DNA of 64,000 nucleotides from an uncultured Ruminococcus sp. (GCA_902776375.1 CACYPV010000003.1:1-64000), one strand, 5' to 3'. Counted from the first letter of the stretch, positions 33,689-43,709 are shown. Notes: a model not told the origin generated them from the sequence alone. A program made the numbers and translations.

Positions 33689-34102
33689 TTATTTTGACAT
33701 CTCTTTGGCAAAGTCACAGGCTCTTTTAAAGTCATCCTCAGAGGGGAGACCTTTGTTGATAAAGATCCACGACGCGGCGCAGTGAAATTCCTTGTTGCTG
33801 ACCTTGATACCGCATTTGTCGGCGGCAGCCTTAACGGTTTTTAAAGTTGATTTGCCCGAAGCGGAGGTGTTGAAATTCACGATCTCACCGATCTTGCCGC
33901 TATTGCGCTCCAAAAACCGCTTGACCTCGTTGTCGATGTTAGCGGCGTACATGGCGTTCACCAAAAACAGACGGTCGACCTTTTCGCTCAGGTCATTTGA
34001 CACGTCAAGCGCCTCGTCGCCCAGCGCTTCCGATATCCTTTGAGCAAGCTTTTCAGTGTTGCCCTTTTTGGACTTTGTAAAGTAACGAATTGCGATTTTC
34101 AT
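33689..34102 (-). CDS. Flavodoxin-like protein
   Basis: The 137-residue protein has a flavodoxin fold pattern: an initial strand followed by TKSKKGNTEKLAQRI (the FMN phosphate loop, although TKSKKGNT is atypical) and alternating strands and helices. The loops that clasp the isoalloxazine ring contain NAMYAANIDN and NTSASGKST. It is likely an FMN electron carrier or a flavodoxin-family relative. The ATG at 34102 follows AGGAGG. A longer frame upstream runs through the promoter. Confidence 0.8.
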   Translation of the reverse strand: MKIAIRYFTKSKKGNTEKLAQRISEALGDEALDVSNDLSEKVDRLFLVNAMYAANIDNEVKRFLERNSGKIGEIVNFNTSASGKSTLKTVKAAADKCGIKVSNKEFHCAASWIFINKGLPSEDDFKRACDFAKEMSK

Positions 34103-34145
34103 ATTTTCAGCCTCCTGATTTATTGTAAAAAACGATCTAAATTCA

Positions 34146-34174
34146 ATTATATAGACTTTATAAAAGATTGTCAA
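34146..34174 (-). promoter_or_regulatory. Consensus promoter of the flavodoxin gene
   Basis: TTGACA, a 17-nt spacer and TATAAT read on the minus strand, a perfect consensus match. Confidence 0.88.
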
Positions 34175-34390
34175 TGTACAACAGGTCCTTTGTGCGGTTT
34201 TTTGTGTATGTGCAGATTAACTAAAACTTTATGGGAAATTTTGGGTTGCAAAACGACTGATATTATGGTACTATAAATACAACAAATAATCACCTTATTT
34301 TTCTATTTTTCTATCAATGATTAATAGAATGATAAACGCATTTTGGCACATGTTTTCTGTGCTGTAACTTTTTTTTTAAGGAGGATAAAA

Positions 34391-36763
34391 ATGAAGAAAA
34401 CAAAAAGAATGTTGTCTGTTTTGCTGGTTTTACTGCTTGTATTCAGCATAATGACAACGGCAATGGTTTCGGCGGGAGCTTTGTCAAAGCCCAACCTGAC
34501 CGTCTCTAACAAATCAAACGGTATCCGCGCCGAGTGGAACAAAATCTCGGACGCCGTAAAGTATCGCGTTTATTACAAGAGCGAGCTTGACTACGGCTGG
34601 TCTTACGTGGATACAACCAACAACTATTATCCGCTGCTGGGTACGGTGCAGGGAAGAAAGTATGCCTTCCAGATCCAACCTATCGGCAGAAACAACGCTA
34701 TGGGTCCCTATTCGGCGGTAAAGAACATTGTTTTCTACCCGCCGGCAAACACCGTTAAGCCCAACCTCACGCTCTCTAACAAATCAAACGGTATCCGTGC
34801 CGAGTGGGGAAAGATCAACGGTGTGACAAATTACATCGTTTATTACCGCAAATCAACCGTAAAAACATGGTCGTCGGTCACTACTACCAACAACTATTAT
34901 CCTTATCTGAGCGCAACCGAGGGAACAACATATTGTTTCCAGGTGCTCCCGATGATAGGCAGCACAAAGGGTAAATACTCCAGTGTGGTAAGCATCACCT
35001 TTATCAAGCTTTCGACCGCAAAGCCGATCGTTACGCTCTCGAATAAGACAAACGGTATCCGCGTTGAGTGGAATCAGGTAGGTCATGCTAACTCTTACAG
35101 AGTATTTTACAGGGATTACTTTGATTATGATTGGAACCATGTTGATACCAATAAAACATACTTTGCGTTTCTTGACGCAGAATTCGGCAATGAGTATTCC
35201 TTCCAGGTGCTTCCGCTATTCGGCGGCACAAAGGGCAGCTATTCAAAGGTCAACAGGATAGAATTCATCCCCGAGGTCACATACGGAATAGATACGGTTG
35301 AGTTTTTGGATTATGAAACGAATCCCGATGGTCTTTACGTTTATTGGGATGACATTTACGATGCAGACGGTTATGCAGTGACCATGCGTGACGACGCCGG
35401 TTGGTGTTACAACTATGATAACGGATTATTAAATTCCGCTTTCTGTCCGTTCTATGATGACAACATTCCGTATTATTTAAGCGTCAGAACCATGAAGTAC
35501 AAAAACGGCAGCTATAGATACGGTCCCCCGTCTGAAGAGTACCGCATAGGTACCATTGAAGAATACGATATCCAATTAATTGACGATGACGGTTTTGTTG
35601 ATGAGTCGTATTTAACCGAAAATGACGATATTGATTTGACAGTATGGGTCCCTGACAGAGCCGTGTCCCTTACAAGACAGCAGGTCAACAGGTTTAAGCA
35701 GCATTATCCGGATAAAGATTTCTCAATTAATGTAGTTGCGATGGGTGAAAGTGACGCCGCAATAACGGCGTTAAACGATCCTGGTAGCGCCGCAGACGTA
35801 TTTGGATTCCCGAGCGACATGATGGACCGCTTACAGGGCGCAGGCGTCCTTTCATACGTTCCGATCGCATTAAATGATACAGTTGCGAATGAAAATGTCG
35901 AAAATACCGTTAACGCCGCTTCAGAGTACAGCTTGCTGTCCGCATATCCCGAAACTGCCGATAACGGCTACTACCTTGTATATAACAAGTCGGTCGTATC
36001 TGATAATGCCGCAAAAACGCTTGAAGGTATTCTGGCAGCTTGCAAGGCAAAGAATAAGCAGTTCGTTCTTGACAGCGGCAACGGCTTCTACTCTTGCATG
36101 TTTGCATTCACCGGCGGAGTGCTTATCGACGGCTTTGAAGATGACGGCTATACTCAAAAGTTTGTTGATTACGACGAGGATGAAGCTGTCGATACCTTGA
36201 TGGCTTTTGCTAAGCTGATGAAGGATTACAAGAATACCTACAGCTCACAGGACGCCGCCAATATCAGCACAGGCTTTAAAAACGGCAGAATCGGTGCAGG
36301 CGTAGACGGTTCGTGGAACTATCAGGCGGATAAGAGCGCTCTCGGCAGCAATTTTGGCGCCGCCAAGCTGCCCACCATCAAAGTTAACGGCACCGACAAG
36401 CAGATAATCTCTCTTCTCGGTTATAAGTACCTCGGCGTCAATTCATATTCTTATCACCAGCGCGCGGCACATATGCTCGCCTATTATCTGTCAAGCGAAG
36501 CATGTCAGCTCGAGCGCGCTCAGCAGCTCGGCTGGGGACCCTCGAATCTAAACGCGCAAGAGGCAGTATCCGATGATCCCGTTATGAAGGCTTTGGCTGA
36601 TCAATCGCATTATTCGGTGCCTCAGGTGAATGTTTCAGGAACATTCTGGACTCCTATGGGAACTCTCGGAAGCGAGATGTACAAGGACTCATGGGATCCT
36701 GCCAACAGAAGCAAAACAACTACCCTGTTGCGCAGAGTGGTAGAAAATATCAAGGATTATTGA
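34391..36763 (+). CDS. Secreted Fn3-like repeat protein fused to an ABC-type solute-binding domain
   Basis: The 790-residue protein has a Sec signal (ending near VSAGALS) without a lipobox. Three close repeats of about 90 residues follow (each with SNKSNGIRAEW, then YY or FY, then SxVxxIxF), and a fourth, more divergent one (YVYWDDIYDADGYAV); all look like fibronectin type III folds. Residues about 425-790 resemble an extracellular solute-binding protein of the maltose/family 1 type (DIDLTVWVPD, NVVAMGESDAA, GWGPSNLNAQEA). No transporter gene is adjacent. Its place before two starch-debranching enzymes suggests binding of alpha-glucan or malto-oligosaccharide outside the cell, which is inference. 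AGGAGG precedes the ATG. Confidence 0.8.
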   Translation: MKKTKRMLSVLLVLLLVFSIMTTAMVSAGALSKPNLTVSNKSNGIRAEWNKISDAVKYRVYYKSELDYGWSYVDTTNNYYPLLGTVQGRKYAFQIQPIGRNNAMGPYSAVKNIVFYPPANTVKPNLTLSNKSNGIRAEWGKINGVTNYIVYYRKSTVKTWSSVTTTNNYYPYLSATEGTTYCFQVLPMIGSTKGKYSSVVSITFIKLSTAKPIVTLSNKTNGIRVEWNQVGHANSYRVFYRDYFDYDWNHVDTNKTYFAFLDAEFGNEYSFQVLPLFGGTKGSYSKVNRIEFIPEVTYGIDTVEFLDYETNPDGLYVYWDDIYDADGYAVTMRDDAGWCYNYDNGLLNSAFCPFYDDNIPYYLSVRTMKYKNGSYRYGPPSEEYRIGTIEEYDIQLIDDDGFVDESYLTENDDIDLTVWVPDRAVSLTRQQVNRFKQHYPDKDFSINVVAMGESDAAITALNDPGSAADVFGFPSDMMDRLQGAGVLSYVPIALNDTVANENVENTVNAASEYSLLSAYPETADNGYYLVYNKSVVSDNAAKTLEGILAACKAKNKQFVLDSGNGFYSCMFAFTGGVLIDGFEDDGYTQKFVDYDEDEAVDTLMAFAKLMKDYKNTYSSQDAANISTGFKNGRIGAGVDGSWNYQADKSALGSNFGAAKLPTIKVNGTDKQIISLLGYKYLGVNSYSYHQRAAHMLAYYLSSEACQLERAQQLGWGPSNLNAQEAVSDDPVMKALADQSHYSVPQVNVSGTFWTPMGTLGSEMYKDSWDPANRSKTTTLLRRVVENIKDY

Positions 36764-36792
36764 TATACAAATTTATAATCTAAAGTGATACA

Positions 36793-36833
36793 CACCCCGA
36801 GGGACAAATTGTTCTTCGGGGTGAATTTGTGCA
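36793..36833 (+). terminator. Terminator after the Fn3/solute-binding gene
   Basis: CACCCCGA and TCGGGGTG form an 8-bp stem with a long loop. The T-run is weak, and an alternative pairing of ACAAATT with AATTTGT is possible. The remaining 150 bases to the next gene are AT-rich and contain a TATAAT-like sequence near 36940. Confidence 0.6.
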
Positions 36834-36981
36834 AAATATATAAAATACAAAAATAATTTTCTACAAAATAAATAGTAAATAATCAACTAATATTCTGATA
36901 TAGAATTAAAACTACTTCTGTAATATGATAAAATATTATAATAAAATAGGTGCGCGTATGCGTGCTTAAGGGGGCGCTGGT

Positions 36982-39831
36982 TTGCGTTTTCAAAAATTAA
37001 TAACAGGAGTATTGGCATTGATTATGGCTACAGGTACAATGGCTCAGTCCGTTTGCGCGGCGGGCGATAAAAAAACCGACTATCAGGCATATGCTAAGGA
37101 GCTGGACAAGCACGCCTACAGCGGCGACGATCTGGGCGCGGTTTACACAGAAAAATCCACGACCTTCAAGGTGTGGTCGCCAAAGGCGTCGGCTGTTTCG
37201 GTCGACATCTACGATCAGGGCGATCCCTCAAAAAAGGACAAGCCCATCCGTACTACGGGCATGACCCTGGACAGCAAGACGGGCGTTTGGAGCACCACCG
37301 TCAGCGGCAATCTGGCGGGCAAATACTACGACTACGCTGTTACCATCGGCAAAAAGACCAACCGTACGGCTGACATTTACGCGCGCGCTTGCGGCGTGAA
37401 CGGGCAGCGCAGCATGGTGGTAGACCTTAGCAAGACCGATCCCGAAAACTGGAAGAACGACACTCACGTCATGGTGAAGAACTCCACCTCGGCAAGCGTT
37501 TGGGAGATGTCGGTCGCAGACTTTTCCTCGTCCCCGAGCAGCGGAGTGAGGGAGGAGCACCGCGGAAAATACCTTGCTTTCACCGAGAGCGGCACCACTG
37601 TGGACGGTATTCAGGACAGCCCGGCGACCTGCGTCGATTACCTTAAAAAGCTCGGCGTTAAGTACGTGCAGATCATGCCGATGTACGACTTCGGCTCCGT
37701 CGACGAGAGCAAGGACATCATGAAGCAGTACAACTGGGGCTACGACCCGGTGAACTACAACGTCCCCGAGGGCTCTTACTCGACCGACCCGTACAACGGC
37801 GCGGTGCGCATCAAAGAGTGCAAGCAGATGATACAGGCGCTGCACAATGCGGGCATCGGCGTTATAATGGACGTTGTGTACAACCACACCTTCTCGACCG
37901 ATTCATGGTTCCAGCGCACGGTTCCCAACTACTACTACCGCATGAACGACGACGGCACTTTCTCAAACGGCTCCGCCTGCTCAAACGACACCGCCAGCGA
38001 GCACCTCATGTTCAGAAAATACATGATCGACTCCGTGACCTACTGGGCAAAGGAGTACCATATAGACGGCTTCCGCTTTGACCTTATGGGTCTGCACGAC
38101 GTCACCACGATGAACGATATCCGCGACGCGCTTGACGGCCTTTACGAGGACGGCAGCGGCAAGAATATCATAATGTACGGCGAGGCCTGGAACCTGAAGA
38201 CAAAAGCCGACGACGGCACCGAGCTCGCGACCCAGCAGAACGTAAACAAGCTCAACGACCGCATAGGCGCGTTCGACGACACCATCCGCGACGCCATCAA
38301 GGGCAGCGTGATGATGCCCAAGGACGTGGGCTTTGTGCAGAACGGCAGCAAGCGCGGCGACTTAAAGACCGGCTTCCTCGGTCAGTCCGTGCTCGGCTGG
38401 GCAAACGTGCCCTCACAGTGCGTGTCCTACGCCTCCTGCCACGACAACCTCGCACTCTACGACAAGCTGGTCGACACCGTGACCGAGGATGATAAGTACC
38501 GTGAGCGCAACGAAAAAATAGTTTCGATGAACAAGCTGACCGCCGCGATAGTTATGACCTCGCAGGGCATACCGTTCTTCCTCGGCGGCGAGGAATTCGG
38601 GCGCAGCAAGGACGGCGACGAGAACTCCTTCGCTTCCTCGCGCGAGGAAAACCAAGTGGACTGGGAGAATCTTGTCAAGTACGGCGATATCGTCGAATAT
38701 TACCGCGGTCTGATGAAGATACGCGACTCCTTCGCGGCTTTCACCGACTGCACCGCAATGACTGCTAACAATATTTCATCGATCGAAAACCTGCCCAAGG
38801 GCGTTTCGGGCTTTTACATCCCCAACACCGAGCAGGGCAAATGGAGCCGCGTCTGCGTGGTGTTCAACGGCACCGACGACGAGCAGAACGTCAAGGTCGA
38901 CGGCGAGTGGATAAGGATAGCCGACGAGCACGTGGCTGGTCTGAACAACCTGGGCGCCTGTTCCTCAAGCGTTAACGTAAAGCCCCACTCCGCGGCGATA
39001 CTTGTCGACAAGGAAAGCTATGAGACCGCCGGTATATCCGACTACGAGGGCGCGGTGGTCATAGAATATTTCGATAACGACTCTAAAGAGAAGATAGGCG
39101 AGCAGGTCGTGACCGACTCCTACGGCAGCACCTTCAACGTCAACAAGCTTGCCGCAAAGCGTTACTACGACGTCAAGGAGATCAAGGGCGACGACAGCGG
39201 ACTGTTCGAGGAAAAGGTGAATTACATCACCGCCTACGTCAAGCCGTTCGAGGGCAAGATGGTCAACGTCGTCATCAAGTTCGTCGACGACATAAACGGC
39301 TCCGAGCTTGCCGATTCATACGTCATCCGCAACAGGGCGGGGCAGAACTACCGCACTCCCGAGCTGCCGTCCATCGAGAATTACAACCTGCTTTTGAACG
39401 CGCTGCCCGAAAACGGCGCGGGCGAGCTGCCGGATCACGACGTCACCGTTACCTACAAGTACACGCGCGTGACCGACGACGCCGATAAAAGCATTTGCAG
39501 GGTCAACGCCGTCTACATGGACGACGCGGGCAAGGTCATCGATACCGTGACCCTCACCGGCAAGGAGGGCGACCCCTACGACGTTGAGCAGAAGGAGTAC
39601 GAGGAAAAGACCCTCGTCGAGGTTCCCGAGAACGTCTCGGGTCAGTTCAAAAGCGGCGAGGTAAACGTCATCCTAAACTACCTCAACAAGCCCGACCCCA
39701 ACAAGACGCTGCTGAAATTCGTCCTGATAGGCGTCGGCGTGATAGCAGCCCTCTGCGTAGCGTCGGTGATAGTTTCTTTCGTTAAAAGAAAAAAGACCCT
39801 AAAGGCGAATATGGATATCAAGGAAGAATAG
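36982..39831 (+). CDS. Cell-surface type I pullulanase-like GH13 enzyme with MucBP repeats and membrane anchor
   Basis: The 949-residue protein hydrolyses alpha-1,6 branches in starch or pullulan by family expectation. Order: signal peptide (1-27), CBM48-like domain (about 45-150), GH13 barrel with the type I pullulanase motif YNWGYDPVNYN, nucleophile Asp367 (DGFRFDLMG), acid/base Glu401 (YGEAWN) and Asp488 (SCHDN). Three MucBP-like repeats (about 690-905), a membrane helix (about 912-935) and a KRKK tail follow. It is therefore tethered to the outer face of the membrane. The only possible start is TTG at 36982 after AAGGGGG, because an in-frame stop lies five codons upstream. The stop codon is the first triplet of a heptanucleotide array. 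Confidence 0.92.
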   Translation: MRFQKLITGVLALIMATGTMAQSVCAAGDKKTDYQAYAKELDKHAYSGDDLGAVYTEKSTTFKVWSPKASAVSVDIYDQGDPSKKDKPIRTTGMTLDSKTGVWSTTVSGNLAGKYYDYAVTIGKKTNRTADIYARACGVNGQRSMVVDLSKTDPENWKNDTHVMVKNSTSASVWEMSVADFSSSPSSGVREEHRGKYLAFTESGTTVDGIQDSPATCVDYLKKLGVKYVQIMPMYDFGSVDESKDIMKQYNWGYDPVNYNVPEGSYSTDPYNGAVRIKECKQMIQALHNAGIGVIMDVVYNHTFSTDSWFQRTVPNYYYRMNDDGTFSNGSACSNDTASEHLMFRKYMIDSVTYWAKEYHIDGFRFDLMGLHDVTTMNDIRDALDGLYEDGSGKNIIMYGEAWNLKTKADDGTELATQQNVNKLNDRIGAFDDTIRDAIKGSVMMPKDVGFVQNGSKRGDLKTGFLGQSVLGWANVPSQCVSYASCHDNLALYDKLVDTVTEDDKYRERNEKIVSMNKLTAAIVMTSQGIPFFLGGEEFGRSKDGDENSFASSREENQVDWENLVKYGDIVEYYRGLMKIRDSFAAFTDCTAMTANNISSIENLPKGVSGFYIPNTEQGKWSRVCVVFNGTDDEQNVKVDGEWIRIADEHVAGLNNLGACSSSVNVKPHSAAILVDKESYETAGISDYEGAVVIEYFDNDSKEKIGEQVVTDSYGSTFNVNKLAAKRYYDVKEIKGDDSGLFEEKVNYITAYVKPFEGKMVNVVIKFVDDINGSELADSYVIRNRAGQNYRTPELPSIENYNLLLNALPENGAGELPDHDVTVTYKYTRVTDDADKSICRVNAVYMDDAGKVIDTVTLTGKEGDPYDVEQKEYEEKTLVEVPENVSGQFKSGEVNVILNYLNKPDPNKTLLKFVLIGVGVIAALCVASVIVSFVKRKKTLKANMDIKEE

Positions 39832-39863
39832 GTATTAGTGGCTAGTGGCTAGTGACTAGTGGT
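39829..39863. repeat. Heptanucleotide array, five units (TAGTGGC type)
   Basis: TAGGTAT, TAGTGGC twice, TAGTGAC and TAGTGGT. The first TAG is the stop codon of the pullulanase gene. Confidence 0.88.
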
Positions 39864-39866
39864 GTG

Positions 39867-39936
39867 GGGGCGGACCCGTGTGTCCGCCCGAAAACGCCGC
39901 AATATTCCGCGGGCGCACACATGGGTGCGCCCCTAC
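39867..39936. repeat. Dispersed double-palindrome repeat (B type), copy 1
   Basis: Two hairpins, GGGCGGAC/GTCCGCCC and GGGCGCAC/GTGCGCCC, are joined by about 20 bases containing CCGAAAACG. Near-identical copies are at 44031-44106 (inverted) and 45618-45692. It follows a heptanucleotide array. Confidence 0.9.
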
Positions 39937-40046
39937 GGCGAAGAACAAACATTTCCGCTAAATATATTCCGCATTACGCATTAATCAATATATAATTCCC
40001 AAAAGGAATTAAATAAATATGTACACTTTATCAAGGAGGAATTTCC

Positions 40047-43000
40047 ATGAGAACATCTATGAAACTTGTTTCTTCTGTTCTTGCTGTGTGTATGCTTGCT
40101 TCGTCAAGCGTGCTCGCGGGCTTTGCAGCCAAGACTGACGATGCTGTCGGCGCCACCGTTGACAGAAACGTTGCGGCTATGGAAGCCATCGACGCCGAGT
40201 ACACCTACGACGGCAACGACCTCGGCGCGACCTACTCACCCGAGCAGACCGTATTCAAGGTTTGGTCGCCCACAGCTACAGAAGTAACGCTCAACCGCTA
40301 TGCCACCGGCTCTGACAGCGAAGAGGGTCACGAAAATCTCGGCTCCGTCGCTATGCAGCCGCTGATGGACGGCGAAAAAAGGACAGGCGTTTGGACAGCG
40401 ACCGTTGAGGGCGATCTTGTCAACACCTTCTACACCTACACCATCACATCCACACACCCCTACGGCGGCGAAGTCCAGACAGCCGAAACGCAGGATCCCT
40501 ATTCAATAGCGACCGGCGTTAACGGCAAGCGCTCGATGATCGTCGACCTCAAAAACACCAACCCCGAGGGCTGGGAGAGCGACACACACGTGCTGCTTGA
40601 CAAGCAGAGCGAATCCACCGTTTGGGAAGTCCACGTAAAGGACATGTCCTGGGATCAGGCGTCCGGCGTAAGTGATGCAAACCGCGGCAAATATCTCGCG
40701 TTCACCGAGACCGGCACCCTCAACGGCGAGGGCGAATACCCCACGATGGTCGATTACCTCAAGGATCTGGGCGTAACCACCGTTCAGATCAACCCGTTCT
40801 ACGATTTCGGTTCCGTTGACGAGGCGGGCGCCGCAGATCAGTTCAACTGGGGCTACGACCCCGTAAACTACAACGTTCCCGAGGGCTCCTACTCCTCGAA
40901 CCCCTACGACGGCAACGTGCGCATCAAAGAGTGCAAGCAGATGATCCAGGCGCTCCACAATGCGGGCATCTCCGTTGTAATGGACGTAGTTTACAACCAC
41001 ACCTACTCAAACCACAAGGACTACTCACCCTTCCAGGGCACAGTACCCGACTACTATTTCAGAAAATACTATGATGCAGCGCAGAATCAGGATTACTTCT
41101 CCAACGGCTCCGGCTGCGGCAACGACGTTGCTACCGAGCGCGCGATGGTTCACAAGTATATCGTTCAGTCCTGCATGTACTGGGTAAATGAATATCACGT
41201 AGACGGCTTCCGCTTTGACCTTATGGGTCTTATGGACTCGGCTGTTATGAACGATATCCGCGCTCAGATGGACACCGTAGATCCCCGCCTCTATATCTGG
41301 GGCGAGGGCTGGGACCTTTCCACCCGCAACGCTAACTACGACTACACAGGCGCCAGAGTTTATCTGGCTACCCAGAAGAACGCCTCCAAAGTCGACAGCA
41401 GAGTCGGCTTCTTCAACGACGCGGTGCGCGACGGAATGAAGGGCTCTGTTTTCCACGCTGACGAAACAGGTTATATCTCCGGCAATTATTCCCTCGACTG
41501 CATCAAGGCGGTCAAGGCTGCCGTTTACGGCAACAGCTACACCTCCTACAAAGCGGGCTGGACATCCCGCGCACCCGAGCAGTGCGTCAACTACGCCGCC
41601 TGCCACGATAACCACACCCTTTATGACCGCCTTGCGAATTCTCTGACCCATGTCGGCATTAAATCCGGCGATCCGCTCTATGCGGAGAGAAACGAGGAGG
41701 CGCTCAGGGCTAACCGTTTTGCTGCCGGTATCATCTACACCGCGCAGGGTATCCCGTTCATTCTCGCGGGCGAGGAATTCGCGCGCACCAAGTACGGCAA
41801 CGAGAATAGCTACAACGCTCCCGCCGACCTCAACAAGCTCGACTGGAGCAGGGTCGTTGAGTACAGCGATCTGGTATCCTACTACAAGGGCATGATGGAC
41901 ATCAGAAGGAACTTCTCTCCTCTGACTGCATCTACAAAGGACTATCAGAGCAAGATCAAGTTTAACAACACCTTCTCCACACAGAACACCACCATCACTT
42001 ACTGCATCACCAACGATCAGGAGAACGAGTGGAACAAGATGCTGGTGATCCACAACGGCTCAGCAAGACAGCAAACCGTCACCCTCACATCCAGCTTCGA
42101 CACCGCGATCACCGATTCCTATGAGTGGGTCATCCTCGCTAAGGGCGATCAGGCGGGACTTAAGTCGCTCGGCACCGTTACCGGCAGAAAGTTCACCGTT
42201 CCCACGTATTCCACCCTTGTTGTGGTTGACAAAGCCGGCTACGACGCAGTTGGCCTGACAGGCGACGACACGGGCGTTGTCGAGGTCAAGTCCGTTGACA
42301 TGAGCGGCAAGGCTATCGCAGGCGTTGAGACCATCCACCTCACCGGCAAGATCGGCACAGCCTACACCGCTGTTGAGAATGCCGCGGTTTCCAACGCTTA
42401 CATTCTCGACCACATTGACGGCAACGAAAAGGGCACCTATTCCGCAAACACCCAGACCGTTAAGTTCGTATACCGCGACGCTGCTAAGGTCACCGTTAAG
42501 TATCAGCACGAGAACGGCACCGAGCTCGCTCCCTCCGTGACCCTTTACGGCATCGACGGACAGTCCTATTCCGCTCCTGAGAGCACCGAGATCCCCGAGA
42601 AGTACATCTTCAAAGAGATGAGCGGCGAGAAGGACGGTACCTTCAGCGAAGCTGAGGAAAAGACCGTTACTTTCATCTACAAGGACGCTATGGAAGTTGT
42701 CGTCAAGTACCAGTACACCGACGGCACCGAGCTCGCTCCTTCCGTGACCCTCTACGGCGAGCCCGATGAAGATTACTCCGCTCCCGAGTCCGATAAGATC
42801 CCCGAGATCTACATGCTTAAAGAGATCGAAGGCGACAAGGACGGTAAGTTCGGCACCGAGACCAAGACTGTTACCTTCGTCTACACCAACTACGTTCCCG
42901 AATCCATCCGTCTGTACGGCGATATCAACAACGACGGAAAAATCAACGTCGACGATGTTACCGCTCTTCAGCGCATCTTTGCCGAGTTCGAAGAGGTCAC

Positions 43001-43709
43001 TCCCGAGCGCATGGCTCAGTTTGACTTCAACTACGACGGCAAGGTCAATATTGCCGACGCCACCATGCTGCAGAGATATCTCGCCGAGATGAACCTCTCG
43101 CAGGGCACCGTGACTGTAAACTACTACATCAACGACGGCGCAGGCACACTCATCGACTCCGTGACCTTTAAGGACAGAGTAGGCGACGACCTCGTTGCTC
43201 CCGCGGTATCCGTATTCGATTACGTCCTCGATGAGACCAAGCTTCCCAACATCGCCGGCAAGAAGGTCTCCTTCGGCTCTGCTACCGTTGTAGATTACTA
43301 CTACGTTGAAGGTCAGGACGCTAACTGCACCATCCATATCAAGCACAGCGATCCCACCCAGTTCTGGGGTCCCGACAACTCCGATATGAAGATGTGGATC
43401 TGGAACAGCGAAAACTACGCAGGCGGCTCATGGCCGGGTGTTGCAGGTACTTATAATCCCACTACCGGTTGGTACGATTACAGCTTCGAGTACAACTACG
43501 CTAAGGAGAAGACCGCGCTCTTCAACTACATCGTTTCCAACGCCGGCAACCCGCAGACCAAGGACCTTAACAACATCAAGAACAGAGAGATCTGGGTCGT
43601 TGTCAACGACGATATCATCGAGAATCAGACCAACTTCCTCACCATCTACACCGCAAATCCCGATCTGATCTCGAACCCCGAGCTCTATCTCTGCAACTAT
43701 AACGGCTGA
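40047..43709 (+). CDS. Dockerin-bearing type I pullulanase-like GH13 enzyme with MucBP and CBM26-like modules
   Basis: The 1220-residue secreted enzyme has a signal peptide (1-28), a CBM48-like domain (about 50-150) and a GH13 barrel with FNWGYDPVNYN, Asp391 (DGFRFDLMG), Glu420 (WGEGWD) and Asp521 (ACHDN). Three MucBP-like repeats (about 745-955) precede a type I dockerin (about 957-1016, two calcium loops: GDINNDGKINVDD and DFNYDGKVNIADA). A fourth MucBP-like unit and a CBM26-like starch-binding module (about 1092-1190, MWIWNSENYAGGSWPG) follow. The dockerin should plug the enzyme into a cohesin scaffold, as in the amylosomes of Ruminococcus bromii. It is a close paralogue of the upstream anchored enzyme, with AGGAGG before the ATG. 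Confidence 0.93.
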   Translation: MRTSMKLVSSVLAVCMLASSSVLAGFAAKTDDAVGATVDRNVAAMEAIDAEYTYDGNDLGATYSPEQTVFKVWSPTATEVTLNRYATGSDSEEGHENLGSVAMQPLMDGEKRTGVWTATVEGDLVNTFYTYTITSTHPYGGEVQTAETQDPYSIATGVNGKRSMIVDLKNTNPEGWESDTHVLLDKQSESTVWEVHVKDMSWDQASGVSDANRGKYLAFTETGTLNGEGEYPTMVDYLKDLGVTTVQINPFYDFGSVDEAGAADQFNWGYDPVNYNVPEGSYSSNPYDGNVRIKECKQMIQALHNAGISVVMDVVYNHTYSNHKDYSPFQGTVPDYYFRKYYDAAQNQDYFSNGSGCGNDVATERAMVHKYIVQSCMYWVNEYHVDGFRFDLMGLMDSAVMNDIRAQMDTVDPRLYIWGEGWDLSTRNANYDYTGARVYLATQKNASKVDSRVGFFNDAVRDGMKGSVFHADETGYISGNYSLDCIKAVKAAVYGNSYTSYKAGWTSRAPEQCVNYAACHDNHTLYDRLANSLTHVGIKSGDPLYAERNEEALRANRFAAGIIYTAQGIPFILAGEEFARTKYGNENSYNAPADLNKLDWSRVVEYSDLVSYYKGMMDIRRNFSPLTASTKDYQSKIKFNNTFSTQNTTITYCITNDQENEWNKMLVIHNGSARQQTVTLTSSFDTAITDSYEWVILAKGDQAGLKSLGTVTGRKFTVPTYSTLVVVDKAGYDAVGLTGDDTGVVEVKSVDMSGKAIAGVETIHLTGKIGTAYTAVENAAVSNAYILDHIDGNEKGTYSANTQTVKFVYRDAAKVTVKYQHENGTELAPSVTLYGIDGQSYSAPESTEIPEKYIFKEMSGEKDGTFSEAEEKTVTFIYKDAMEVVVKYQYTDGTELAPSVTLYGEPDEDYSAPESDKIPEIYMLKEIEGDKDGKFGTETKTVTFVYTNYVPESIRLYGDINNDGKINVDDVTALQRIFAEFEEVTPERMAQFDFNYDGKVNIADATMLQRYLAEMNLSQGTVTVNYYINDGAGTLIDSVTFKDRVGDDLVAPAVSVFDYVLDETKLPNIAGKKVSFGSATVVDYYYVEGQDANCTIHIKHSDPTQFWGPDNSDMKMWIWNSENYAGGSWPGVAGTYNPTTGWYDYSFEYNYAKEKTALFNYIVSNAGNPQTKDLNNIKNREIWVVVNDDIIENQTNFLTIYTANPDLISNPELYLCNYNG

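Noticed and set aside
42060-43346. Long minus-strand open frames (428 and 342 codons) opposite the dockerin pullulanase gene
   Set aside because: They are antisense to a gene with clear catalytic motifs and exist because codon third positions rich in C and G avoid stops on the other strand; no ribosome binding site or family signature was seen.
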